A stretch of 64,000 nucleotides of DNA from Patiria miniata (Eukaryota; Echinodermata; Asteroidea; Valvatida; Asterinidae). Shown here one piece after another: positions 12,498 through 24,766 of the stretch (positions are counted from its first letter, which is position 1; each line of letters starts with the position of its first letter). Location of the stretch: assembly GCF_015706575.1 (NCBI RefSeq), contig NW_024037065.1, positions 1,116,001 to 1,180,000 of the forward strand, read 5' to 3'. The notes beneath the pieces are model-generated. The model worked only from the letters and a program-made list of their open reading frames with translations. It ran no database searches and was not told where the DNA came from. The position numbers and the translations under genes are program-made.

Positions 12498-13751
12498 TAA
12501 ACACATTGACGTGTTTACAGCATGTAACACTTTATAAATGCTTGGACGCGTTTAAGTACTAAACACATTGACGTGTTTACAGCCTGTAACACTTTATAAA
12601 TACTTGGACGCATTTATAATTAACTTGATGTTTAAGTACTAAACACTTCCTTTAAATCACCAGAACATATTTTTTTTACTTTCGTCTTTTTAAATCCACA
12701 CGAGCAGAATGGGCTGTTAAAAACCTGAGATTTATAATAATCATTACATTTAATCTTGAAATGGATATCAGCAAAAACCATTTATGAAACATGACATAAT
12801 TCATGATTCTGAAAGTGCCAGCTGTGACGGTAGGTTTGAGAGTGAGGCTACATGTACATATATAATTTTCTTTATCATACGATTAATATTTTTTATATGA
12901 TCAATGCGCACAATGGAAAAACCTCAGTTTCATAAAAATGCCTTTAATTTTAAAACCAGCACTGATCCTTGTGTAACTTATAGTTTCATTGATGGTCCTT
13001 CATACAAGGTGGAGAACAGAAATCGTATCAGACTTAAAAAAAGAAAGAATAATTGTGGGTAATTATGCGAATCCAACATGTATATCGAGACGCTGCTGAT
13101 GAAGAAGGGATATTTGAATGTGTTAAGATCTTACACAAGCTTTGTAATTGGTTGGAAACATTTGATTTAATTGATTAAAATGACCCTCAATCAGTAAATT
13201 TTGCCAAAAATAAGATTTTTACAAAAAAGGATTTAAATCAGGAATTTGAAAACAAATTCATTTGATTTAAATTGTGATTTAAATCAGTGAGTTAACCCTG
13301 GTAAAAGAAACAGTAAATACATCTAAAATGTCTATGTAGATAATCCACTGATACTTAAGCAATGACATTATTCCGGTTCATTTTTGTTCAACATCTGAAA
13401 TATTTACAATTCACCGAATCACGAGTTTCCCTTTGTGGTTATTTAAAAAGCTTTAAAATTACATTGAAATGAGAATATTTGAAATCGGAAATGTAACAAA
13501 TTTAACACTTTATGAAATGTAACATATAACACTTGAACATGCACTGCATGTGTGGCGGAGCAAAAAAGTTGTTTAAAATTTTGTGTCATTTATACATAGG
13601 AGTAGTTCCCCCTTTCAAAATGCATAGCCTTTGTTTAGTGTTCCCCTGTATGTCTTGGTAGTGTGTCCCCCTGTTTGTTTATTTAAGCCCTCCAGTCCCC
13701 CCTATATAAGTTGCCACATGGTCAAGCCACACTTTAGTTTAAGCAGACCAG
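12498..13751 (+). repeat. Left arm of a long inverted repeat
   Basis: About 1.25 kb, matching base for base over long stretches the complement of 21089-22562. It begins TAAACACATTGACGTG and ends at GCAGACCAG. The main difference is about 130 bp present only in the right arm (around 22130-22272), plus missing TAAACAC sub-repeats and a few point differences. Such identity means the arms are recent or kept alike by conversion. No protein is encoded. The arms flank the interior that holds the 3' half of the CIDE-N gene. Confidence 0.9.
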
Positions 13752-14756
13752 GAGTAATAATTGGTGATTGTTGTGAAGATGGATGTCTCTATACAAACTT
13801 CAAAATGTGTATGTTACCATGCATGGACTTATGGTTGCCACATTCATCCCATGTGTAAAAAAAGTGCATACACCTGTCAAAACATTTACGCTAAGGAAAT
13901 CTGTATGCCAGAAAGAAACTGCATATACATGTAGGGGATTGCCTATTTCGTGTGCGTATTTGCAGTTGCTATATATGGCTCTGATAACCCTGAAATTTCA
14001 TGAGGTCCACACATCACTCATCTTAATTAAGCTGCAACATTCTTTCCCTATGGGAAGGGGGAGGGGTAACTTTGTGCATTGTGAAATTATTGTCTCAAAA
14101 ATCTCTCGCCTCTGAAGGACAATAAGTTATTTTTTTTAACATCTTGGAATTTGGTATTTCAGCACCTTTGGATTTGTGTTTCGATCTGCATCATTTGTGT
14201 TTCGATCCGCATCAAAATTCCCTGGTTATAAATACATGTTCTACTTGTGCTGAAATATATAAGGTGTGGAATAATCTTGCAACCATCTACATTGTTTTAT
14301 CCTTGGAGTGCACTTGAAATTTCCCATCCTTTGAGTATGGGCCCCGTGCGCAAACAAAAGAGGGCATAGAGTACGGTGGACAGGACACACAGCGCTTGCG
14401 TACTATACTGTATTGGTTCGCCAAAGCTATTAGCCCAGCATCTTTAACGTCAGGCGGCGTCAGTGCGCGAAAACATACAAATTTATCTTGCGATGGGCTT
14501 CCAGACTAATCCCTGCCCCCAATAACTTTGAATAATTCAAAATAGGCAGTAGATGGACTTGGAACCAGCCTAGGTCTGCCCCAACTCTCTTTTTCTTGCC
14601 GTTGAACGAGTACTTGTGCAGGGAGCCCATAAGGCAAGCCATTACTATTTTGGCAAACAATTTGTTTGAATTCTGTTTACAAAAATATGTCTCCATTATT
14701 CTCATAATATACCTTGTATTTTTATGTATGTCTTTAATTTGTATTTTCTTTTTAAG
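13752..14756. other. Intron or intergenic sequence inside the inverted arms
   Basis: No gene or recognisable repeat is seen. A polypyrimidine tract and AG at the right end lead into the exon at 14757. If the interior was once inverted relative to now, this is part of the intron after the exon at 22564-23096. Confidence 0.4.
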
Positions 14757-17700
14757 TCGTTCTTCACCAAGTGTCTGAGTCAGCGAATCAGACACATAAG
14801 ATGGGCTGAAAAGAAGAAGACACAACCCCCAAAAAGGCAGAGTGATAATCCACTCTTGAGTTCTGCCAAAGCGCCCCGTGTGGGACATGTCCATCTGCTG
14901 CAGAAAGACGTTTCATCATTGACTGCTGATGACTATGAGAATCATCTTGCTGAAGTAAGACGAGAATGGAGTAAAGGCAACACCAAGAACAAGAACCACT
15001 TGATGCTCCTCCTTAGTGAAACCTTCGCCTGCAACCAGCAATGGATCAAAAGTTTACCAGATTCCAAAATGGAGCCAATCCTGCAGAAAATACCATGCTA
15101 CCAAGATGGCAGTCTGGTAAGTGTGTTTAATTTAAGCTGTATTTTAAGTATCCAAAAAAAGCTGATCCAGTGCATAAAGCCCAGCGCGCACCTCTCTGAA
15201 GTTTACTTGTTGACTGGATCACAAAATCGCCAGTATGTTTATTTTTCACCTTTGCGGTTAGACCGCATCTGTAAATATTACGTCTGGTGAAATTGGAGTG
15301 CTGCCCGCACACCTTTCCGATTACATCGAATCAGGTGAAATCAGATGAGAAAAAAAAATGATTTTCCGTTCAACGGGTGTACACATCAATCCAAATTTTC
15401 AGCGCAATAAAGGTACATGATGATCAGGTGAGCTATTAACACTGTCAGTTTGGTTAAATCTAAAAAGGGGGTATACACCAGCAGTTATGGATAACTGAAG
15501 ACCATTGATTTAAAAACAAAAGCTCCAAACCTTTTTTTGCCAAGTTGTCTGAATCCGTGATGGCATGAACTGTCCAAACAATGTACTCTCACTGTACTAT
15601 CTGGACCCGCCATAGACATTATTATTTGGACAAGTCAATACCTTTTAATCAGCACAACTTGGCAAAAATATGGGTTCACTAGCTGGCCCTCTATTTTGAA
15701 ATCAGTCATCCGGATCCAAGACAGCAGAGTATAAAAAGTAAGGTGTCATTATAAAGCGGACTAAATCTTTTTCATAGGCTTATTGACCTATCGTGGTAGA
15801 ATCACGTTAGAATCGCGTCAACGCAGCTTGTGAAGTATTGTCCAATTATAAGGATATACAAATTGATGCGGAACACGCAACAACTGAGACAAACAAAACT
15901 TAGGGTACGAAATTTTCCATTGGGTTGTCTAAAGGGGCGCGCAAACGGCGATAGGTCAATTCAAAGAAGTGAGATAAAAGAGCTCCCAATCACAGTGATC
16001 TGAATGACAAAGTACATTTTCAACCACCAATAAATAAACCACTCTTATAGACGGCCTTCTTCATAGAAAAATCACAACTGTGTACATGTATTTAACGCTG
16101 TCATATATGTGCGCACAGTGTGCAAAATGATCTAGAAACATGCGCATGTTGATTGAAATTTCCACCACTGCGGGTCACGCAAATTTGACTCCCAAAAAGC
16201 CAATGCAGGTGACAATCTAGACAGTACATGTTATTTGAGAATTATTAGTGGTATATATAGTTGGACATGTACTTTGACAGTTATCTGGAAAACAAATTGA
16301 ATACAGGTTTTCTTTTGGTTCATTAACAGGTCATTCATGATTTCCTGAAAATCATTGGAGAAAGCAGCTTGGACTCCATTCTAAACAAGATGGAGATTTT
16401 CCTGACCGTGGTGGAAAGTCTCATCGGCACATCAACAAAGGTATTTTGAAAGATTTGTATACGGTCTCATATATCATTCTAATTAAGAATGAAATACGAA
16501 TGGCGTATGTTATCATGAACCTCCCCTAATATATTCTTCATTTCGATCAATGTAACATCCCTGTCTGCCTGTGTGCTTTCGTCCAGCAAAAAAAAAAAAT
16601 GATAATAATGTAAATAAGAGAGGATGTGAACCCCGTGCCTTGCGTACACTGGGTTTTGAATGCCCAGCATACACGCATGACTGCACAGCGGCCTCTGTTC
16701 GCTGGGGCGAACGCGGCACATTCCTCCAAACCCCCCCCCCCCCCTACAAGCACGACTCATATATTTAACAGTGGGGGATTAGCGGAAAGTGGGTTTACGG
16801 CTATACAAGCTCCCCGGCGTTAATGGGTTAACAGCTAGGCAACCAAATGATACATTTTTTGAAGCACTGAGTATATAGAAAGAAAATTGCTTTTATTTGG
16901 TTCTGAAATGCCCATAGGAACCTGAGAGGATTATCCCCGTTATCCGCCATGTTGAGAAGGCAACAGCTTTTGACAAAGGGAAGGGTGTGAAAAGCAAGTC
17001 TGTCATCACCATTAAAGAGGTTAGTGAATGATAATTTTATGCTTTTAATCTAACTTGTCTGGCGAAAAGAAACTATATTAGTTATCCCGCGAGCGCAAGT
17101 GGAACACTGAATAATGTAGTGCGTCTGTGTTCGGCCGAGTGGTATGTGGGACACGGATGCACTACATTTCTGTGTTCCACGAGCTTGAGTGCTATAACTA
17201 ATTTATCTTCAAGTAAACTTGACGCACACGGTAAGTTGTAACTAACACGCTTTACACAACCATTTAGCGGTTTAGCGCACGCATTCAGCTGAAATGTTGC
17301 TTGCATCTTGGAATAGCGATATGGACTATGCGATATAGTATAATATACAAATTTGCTCAAAGATAATGTTATTTAACCCACTTGCGCTCGTGTGCCACAG
17401 GGCCATGGCTTAGTGGTATATGTGAGACGCAAGAGGCACTTAATTTTTTGTGTTCAAGAACAAAATTTGAGAATTTGGCCCACTAGAAGATGTGTTATAT
17501 TTTTACTTAATTACAAAGAGTAAGGAAATTGCATTTGACTTAAGTTACTGACATGCACACTTAAGGCAGAAAAAAGCAGCTGTTCCCTTATATGTGCTGA
17601 TGAAAAATCGCAAGCAAACGTTTACCCAGAATGTACGAGGACTACATCCAGTCTGCTCTGATGTGGGCAACAGATTGTAACATTATAATTCCGTGCCTAG

Positions 17701-18081
17701 TTGCAGATACGTCTTGACACAACCTTTAAAACCTTGGTTTGCTTTCAGGATATCTCAGATGATGAAGTTGAAGAAGTCTTGAAGACAGGAGACCGGGACC
17801 CACCCCATTTGCTGGTTCTAAAAAAAGGTGGTACAATTGCTGGCACATTTGTCGTTGGTGATACTGTAAGCATTATGTGCCACTCAACCAGTGACAAGTC
17901 TATAACATCAGCGATGCTCACATTGATTGCTGTATACTATGTGTTCGATCTAGATTATCCAAAGATCTATTCCCAGCTTCTGGGCACACTTCAGTCACAT
18001 GTAGTAGGTGGCATTACATTTGATGGAAAAAAAAGTGCCAAGTTCAGGTCCTTCAGTAATGTACTGGATAAAAAACGTTAA
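14757..18081 (+). CDS. 3' half of a CIDE-N gene (four exons)
   Basis: Exons 14757-15116, 16330-16440, 16918-17019 and 17749-18081 (stop TAA) are joined in phase 0 throughout and encode 301 residues. Each has a clean acceptor and donor. The start is basic (SQRIRHIRWAEKKK). The end carries AMLTLIAVYYVFDLDYP, a block I recall from SAMD3-like invertebrate proteins. There is no start codon in a plausible context upstream of the first exon, which opens directly at an acceptor, so this is a headless gene. The matching head, with a CIDE-N domain and a phase-0 end, lies on the opposite strand at 22564-24661. Together they would make about 509 residues. An AATAAA at about 18140 fits the 3' end. The role of the C-terminal half is unknown to me. 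Confidence 0.75.
17078..17345 (+). mobile_element. MITE copy 1, GTGGAACAC dyad family
   Basis: The core at 17099-17179 is an imperfect dyad: GTGGAACACTGAATAATGT, then a centre near TGTTCGGCCGAGTGG, then ATGCACTACATTTCTGTG leading to TTCCAC. The flanking 170 bp also matches the inverted copy at 24230-24556. A degenerate half-copy follows near 17380-17460. It lies in an intron of the CIDE-N gene. Confidence 0.65.
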
Positions 18082-18247
18082 CAACTTCAAGACTTAAAAG
18101 AACTATGTGATGGAACTAAATGACCGAAAACCAAAGAAATAAATCCAAAACCCAATGTTTAAACCTAGAACTATAACCAGAGAACAAGGACAGACCAAAA
18201 ACCAACACAGTGTGTAAACTAGACATATGTTTGTGGACAAACATAGG

Positions 18248-20487
18248 GCTGTTTCGGTAGCTTTTTGTGACATGTGACATGTGTTCCATCAACGAAGGAT
18301 GTGTAGTTCTGTTTATAATAAATGGTGGCATATAAATGTAGTATGTGATTCCATTCGCATAGGGCTTTGAATTATGACGTCACATGTCACGTGATGACGT
18401 CATGATGACGTCACATAAAGTTTCATCTATTACTTTAATATTATGGTAAAGAACAACTTAGCCAGAGCAAACATCGTTGAAAGCAAGTTCGCGTCTTTCA
18501 CCAATTTTAAATTACAAAGCACTTCCGGTTTCAACCAGAAGAAAGGGTCACGTGATTTATTTGCACATATTTAAAAAATGAAGACCCTCGACAATTCTAT
18601 CAATTCCCGCAAAAATCATGTTCAGGTCTAGACCACCTAATTTTTTTCTACCTATAACACATCCCGGTCTAGCCACATACCAAGTTTCAACCCAATCAGA
18701 CTTACAATTCTGTAGATATAGGACTTCATAATATGCACGTAAATTTTCAAAAATCAATAAAAAAAATTAGGTGATGACGTCATCATGACGTCATAGTCTT
18801 GGCATAATTTTTGTATGAGGGTCTTCCTTGGCTGTAACATTGATGACGATTCTAGATCGCCAAGTTATAGAAATGGTGGCTTGAAAACGTGTACAAAGTC
18901 AATGGGCCAACACGTGTACAAAGTTAACGGGCTAAAAACAAAATCCCACTGCAGAAACATTGCACCTTTAAATTTGTAATTTGCCTTTGAACTGAAACAT
19001 TTTTATGAAATATTACTTGATATTCTGACCCTTAGGAATATGTTCAATTGAATGACAGCGCGAAAAAAATACGATTTCTCTTTTCTTCTCATAGTAATTC
19101 TCGGCTGAAGTTCAGAACTACTCAGTAAGATATCAGTGTTGTATAGGAAAAGCCTTGTGGAAAATCCCACTGCAGAAAAATTGCACCTTTAAATACGTAA
19201 CATAGGGCTTTTCGGCATTATGATTTGTTATTATACGTCCCTGACTATGCGCATGCACGAACATAAAATCTGTCAAAGTTAGCCGAAAATCGGCTAAAAC
19301 GGTCACTGTGATATGATGTGGACATCATGGCTGACTGACATTACATGTACGATGTACATGTACAGTATGTGCGTAACGTACTGTACGTGTATGTACATAT
19401 AGACGTTCTGTGCATGTTTTAGAGCAGATGTATTGTCAACTTGAAGTTTTAAGCGTGCGCAGGGCCTGTCCGAGTTCGCTTATTGCCTTGAAGCTTTGAA
19501 ATGTGTTAGACCTACCCTTAAATCGACAATTCAAGTAAAAACTATCATAAAAACTGCCATGGTTGATTTTTCAGGAATTTTCAAATGAAAAAGGGTCTTT
19601 TTATTATAACTTCCGGTCTGATGACGTCATTCGCCTAAAACTTTGCACACGTCTTAAGTGGGTCAAGGTCATTATATACACCAATATTTAAGCGATTCCG
19701 ACAAACTTCGCCACAGACACCTATTCAAAATACATTTTTGCAAATGTTCAACCTGTCGCTAGAGGGCGCTCGAAGATTGCATGACGTCATTGGTAGATGA
19801 TTTGAAGAATACTTTCAGCCAAGAGACTAACACCGTTAAAAGCAAGTTCATATCTATTACCATTTTCAAATAATAAGCCACTTCCGGTTTTGGCCTTTTT
19901 CGACCGGAAGCAAGGGTCACGTGATTTCACGCACACTGAATGAAATAAAGACCTCAACCTACTCTACCACTTGCCGGTAACAGAATGCTGCGGACGCGTA
20001 CGGTTGATTTCTTATGCATTTTTAAATATTAAGTGTCACAATTTAATTGCCTATAAATACACACCGGATGACGTCATCATGACGTCATCATTACACCATG
20101 TTGTTTGAATTACGGTCTTTGCTTGGACAAAGATTGGTGCAAATGAATTACTGGCAAAGAGTCAAAAATGCCCTTTGAAAATAGACAATTTTTTTTCGAT
20201 TTCTGTGTACAAAGTCTATGGGAAAAATTAAATATTCAAAATTCTATAATAAATTAGTCGATGACGTCACGATGACGTCAATGTTCGGCACACAACTTCA
20301 GATGCTGGTCTAAGTGTGTGCCAAGTATAAAGTCAATCGGATTGATTTTAATGCCCAAAGTGCCGGTGACAAAAAAACGTGTACAAATGCTATGGGCAAA
20401 TTGACTGAAAAAGAAAAAAAAAAAAAAAAAAAAATAAAAATCTTAACGAAAACAAAGGCTGTTTCGGCAAAAGTGCCGAAACAGCCA
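18248..20487. mobile_element. Candidate non-autonomous element rich in TGACGTCA
   Basis: It is bounded by GGCTGTTTCGG at 18248 and CCGAAACAGCC ending at 20487. A 13-bp hairpin (GGCTGTTTCGGCA / TGCCGAAACAGCC) sits at the right end. The body has no coding frame and contains paired TGACGTCA palindromes at about 18390-18412, 18774-18797, 20068-20090 and 20260-20280, each in a similar AT-rich surround. This suggests diverged internal monomers. Boundaries are tentative. Confidence 0.45.
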
Positions 20488-21088
20488 ATTATAATGAATC
20501 TGTAAGCTCACTCTAACTTCAATCTTCAAAAACAAGAAAACACATGGAAACTAAGATGAGAAACATAATCTAATGAATATTCAGTAGGCAATAAACAGTT
20601 CTGGCACACAAAGGAAGTGGGAGACACTAATCCCCTACTTTCAGGATTAACCTGTCATAAAACCGATCAAGTGGAACAAATTGTACTTGATTAAACGGAA
20701 TTTCCATTAAAATACCCAAACTCCCTTATTAAGTAGGATAAATCAACTATCAGCAATAGAAGTAATTAGAGCAGTAATACCTTGAGAAAAATAATCAAGG
20801 TAAAAAGAAACAAAATGGAATCTGAATAGTTGTATAAAACTAGAAACTGGAAATCATTCAAAGATAACTCTGACCAGAATCAACTTGTACTCAGACTGTA
20901 AACTAAACAAACTTTCGAGGAACTCTAACTGATTTAACTACTGTAAATAATTGGAAATAAGTAAAAGAAGACAATAATACAAAAGAAAACTCACCACTGA
21001 CTAGACAAGCAGACAACCCAAGCAATGAGGATCACACTCCAGTTATAGGAGGAACATTAGTGTTATCTATATACATGTATGTTCACTG
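20488..21088. other. AT-rich interior sequence, nothing recognised
   Basis: No ORF, RNA gene or repeat with defined ends is seen between the TGACGTCA-rich element and the right arm. Confidence 0.4.
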
Positions 21089-22562
21089 CTGGTCTGCTTA
21101 AACTAAAGTGTGGCTTGACCATGTGGCAACTTATATAGGGGGGACTGGAGGGCTTAAATAAACAAACAGGGGGACACACTACCAAGACATACAGGGGAAC
21201 ACTAAACAAAGGCTATGCATTTTGAAAGGGGGAACTACTCCTATGTATAAATGACACAAAATTTTAAACAACTTTTTTGCTCCGCCACACATGCAGTGCA
21301 TGTTCAAGTGTTATATGTTACATTTCATAAAGTGTTAAATTTGTTACATTTCCGATTTCAAATATTCTCATTTCAATGTAATTTTAAAGCTTTTTAAATA
21401 ACCACAAAGGGAAACTCGTGATTCGGTGAATTGTAAATATTTCAGATGTTGAACAAAAATGAACCGGAATAATGTCATTGCTTAAGTATCAGTGGATTAT
21501 CTACATAGACATTTTAGATATATTTACTGTTTCTTTTACCAGGGTTAACTCACTGATTTAAATCACAATTTAAATCAAATGAATTTGTTTTCAAATTCCT
21601 GATTTAAATCCTTTTTTGTAAAAATCTTATTTTTGGCAAAATTTACTGATTGAGGGTCATTTTAATCAATTAAATCAAATGTTTCCAACCAATTACAAAG
21701 CTTGTGTAAGATCTTAACACATTCAAATATCCCTTCTTCATCAGCAGCGTCTCGATATACATGTTGGATTCGCATAATTACCCACAATTATTCTTTCTTT
21801 TTTTAAGTCTGATACGATTTCTGTTCTCCACCTTGTATGAAGGACCATCAATGAAACATGATAAGTTACACAAGGATCAGTGCTGGTTTTAAAATTAAAG
21901 GCATTTTTATGAAACTGAGGTTTTTCCATTGTGCGCATTGATCATATAAAAAATATTAATCGTATGATAAAGAAAATTATATATGTACATGTAGCCTCAC
22001 TCTCAAACCTACCGTCACAGCTGGCACTTTCAGAATCATGAATTATGTCATGTTTCATAAATGGTTTTTGCTGATATCCATTTCAAGATTAAATGTAATG
22101 ATTATTATAAATCTCAGGTTTTTAACAGCTGAAGCAATTTCTTGCACATCTGTGTTCACCCCCTGAATTGAATCAACAAAATTTGCTCGAACGTGACATC
22201 TATAGAAAACCAAATATAACAAAAAAGTAACCTTCTTTGATATGTGAAAAGAAAATTATACTCAATGGCTACATGCCCATTCTGCTCGTGTGGATTTAAA
22301 AAGACGAAAGTAAAAAAAATATGTTCTGGTGATTTAAAGGAAGTGTTTAGTACTTAAACATCAAGTTAATTATAAATGCGTCCAAGTATTTATAAAGTGT
22401 TACAGGCTGTAAACACGTCAATGTGTTAGTACTTAAACATCAAGTTAATTATAAACGCGTCCAAGCATTTATAAAGTGTTTAGTACTTAAACATCAAGTT
22501 AATTATAAACGCGTCCAAGCATTTATAAAGTGTTACATGCTGTAAACACGTCAATGTGTTTA
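21089..22562 (-). repeat. Right arm of the long inverted repeat
   Basis: About 1.47 kb, the complement of 12498-13751 with one extra internal segment of about 130 bp and extra TAAACAC/ACTTTATAAA sub-repeats at its outer end. The outer end stops two bases short of the exon ending at 22564, so the GT donor of that exon straddles the repeat border. Confidence 0.9.
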
Positions 22563-22563
22563 C

Positions 22564-24661
22564 CCACTCCTTGTCTCCTTCACGTGCAATGCTTGGAAAG
22601 GCTGAGAACATCTTTCTTCCAATCATCTGGTACTCTCCTGGGCTGCCTAGTTCCGGATATTTGCAAACGTAGAAGTTCGCTGATTCCGAAATTAGTTCCC
22701 TCCAAATCCTTGACTCTGTTGCCGATTTGAGGTGGTGTTCTATACGAGGACTGAATGTGGGAAGTGGGCTCGATGATGTAAGTCGACATGTTGTGGGACT
22801 AGCCTCACCAGCATTTGATGAGCCTTCAGCAATCGTCACAGCTCGTGCTGGTGATGAGGCCATGCAAGCAGGGGTAGTGTCTCCAGATCCAGTAGCTGCA
22901 GTTCCTGATGATGGAATAGTATCTGCAACTGGAGTATCCTGTGTTGAAGGTTGCCATAGTTCGCCTTTCTTCAGAAGAATCAAAACTGTCCCTGCGCCCA
23001 GCTCCAGCAACACTTCATCTTCGTCAACATCAGTTCCATCTGCTTCAGTAACCACGCTTACTTGGAGATCCTCTTCAAAACCAAATTTAGTTTTGCCTAC
23101 GGAAATAAAAGAGATTAATTTTACAGCATTAAGACATGTATACATGTATGCACTATAAAATACAACTAAAGTAACTTGACACAGCCATCTCACCAGGCTT
23201 TTTAGTCAAGGTGGGGGAAATTTAAAATAAAATGTTGCAAAATTAACAGTGGGGGACTTTTTCGGAAAAGGGTGGGGAAGTTTAAGTATTTTTAACGTGA
23301 GGGCGATCATTCTCAATTTTCCCTGTCATGGGGGGGGGGGGGGGGGGGGGGGCGGGGGGCGGAACCTTGGCTTAGGTAAATGCCCAGTGTGACGACTGTT
23401 TACTTCATTTATAGACAAAAATATGAATCTCTTATAGTCCAAAATGGCTACTATTATACTCTAAAGTTGTGTGCATTTACCTTGTCTCCAGATATAATTA
23501 AGTAGTCTTGCCAAACCTCAGTATTAATTGATGAGCTTCAAATTCACCAAGTTGCTTACTGGCACAGTTACTCTATTAAAACCTTATGGAAAATCACATG
23601 AACAATGATAACATTGTGATATTGAGCCCAGCAAACAAAAACGCGAAAACACGACGTGTCCGGAAATCATGGGAGACTTGAACAAGTTCAAGGAAATTCT
23701 CACAATTATTGGTATTACATTTTGACGTCGACAAAACTATTGTAAACAGCAATAATCTTTTATTTGGGGGCTTTCCTTGAACGTGTTCAAGTCTCCCACA
23801 TGAGGCAACCCTTTGCCCGAGTTTTAGCCCAATTAACAGGCACCTTTATTTTATTTTTTTGGCTAAATATCATTGTCTTTCCTCCATTTTTCACATTATT
23901 TTCCTTTTTTGTTAGGGTAACTGTGCCAGTAAGTAACAATGTGAATTTGAAGCTCATCAATACTGACGCTTCATGGCTAGACTACATGTACTTGATGATA
24001 TCTGAGGAAAGGTATGCGCGCAACTTTAGGGTATAATGGTAGCCATTTTGGATCTTTATTATGTCATCATAAACATCCAATCTCTGATATGCATTAGAAA
24101 ACGATTATTAACGATTTATATATATTTGTTTACTTTACATTTGATTTACTCTAATGAACTGAAGGAGTAAACTGTCAAGTAACACATGTGGGTGCTACTG
24201 ACTAATAATCAAACTTATATGCAACAGTATTTATCATCAAGCAAACTTGAATCCTCGATTCTGATTGGTCGATCCATGCATGGCAACCCTAGTGCGATAT
24301 TATACAGTGCTGCATGTACGGTCCATATAAATCGCACCCTGCGTATTGCGCTATTCCAAGATGCGAGTGACATTCCAACTGCATGCGCTAAACTGCTTAA
24401 AGGTTCGTATAAAACATGCTAGTTCACACTTTACTGCGCCTCAAGTTTGCTTGTGGAACACAGAAAATGTAGTGCATCCGTGTCCCACATACCACTCGGC
24501 CGAACACAGACGCACTACATTATTCAGTGTTCCACTCGGACTCGTAAGATAAGTAATAATATTCACATACCTTTTTCAATTAACTCCTGGAGACTGTTGG
24601 CTGCAATACTCTTTCGTAGTGACCTACATGTATCACTACTCCATACCTTAAAGACAGGCAT
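22564..24661 (-). CDS. CIDE-N domain gene, 5' half (two exons)
   Basis: Exon 1 is 24661-24571 (ATG at 24661, 30 codons plus one base) and exon 2 is 23096-22564. Together they give 208 codons ending in phase 0. Residues 1 to about 80 form a CIDE-N domain: MPVFKVWSSD, SLRKSIAANSLQELIEKG, VVTEADGTDVDEDEVL and ILLKKGELW follow the order and spacing of the DFF40/DFF45/CIDE family. That domain mediates homotypic contacts in apoptotic DNA fragmentation and lipid-droplet proteins. A Ser/Thr/Ala-rich linker follows, then a block with YPELGSPGEYQMIGRKMF. Exon 2 ends ...EGDKEW at a weak donor (GTAAAC) made partly by the inverted arm. No downstream exon exists on this strand before the arm. The fitting next exon is at 14757 on the other strand. 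The intron holds a G23 run and a MITE. The LTR element at 24767 begins about 105 bp upstream of the ATG. Confidence 0.8.
23330..23352. repeat. G homopolymer (about 23)
   Basis: A pure G run followed by GCGGGGGGCGG, in the single intron of the CIDE-N 5' half. It is G-quadruplex-prone and prone to length error in assembly. Confidence 0.9.
24230..24556 (-). mobile_element. MITE copy 2, GTGGAACAC dyad family
   Basis: This is an inverted relative of 17078-17345. It shows the dyad core at about 24453-24535 and a matching outer part (ATTGCGCTATTCCAAGATG, ATGCGCTAAACTGC). It lies in the intron between the two CIDE-N exons and has no coding potential. Confidence 0.65.
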
Positions 24662-24766
24662 ATCTGTGAATAACTGGCAAAGTTCTGCAATTATGGATAT
24701 GTGCAAATTATTGAAAAACAGAAATCATTGCAGTTTCAAGTGGACAATATATTTGTATTTTACCTT

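Noticed and set aside
12498-22562. A 10-kb DNA transposon or Polinton defined by the long inverted arms
   Set aside because: The interior shows no polymerase, integrase, capsid or other transposition gene. It holds the tail of a host-type gene whose head lies just outside. No target duplication was found. An inversion between repeats explains more.
22727-23158. 143-codon plus-strand ORF
   Set aside because: It is antisense to CIDE-N exon 2, which has domain and splice support.
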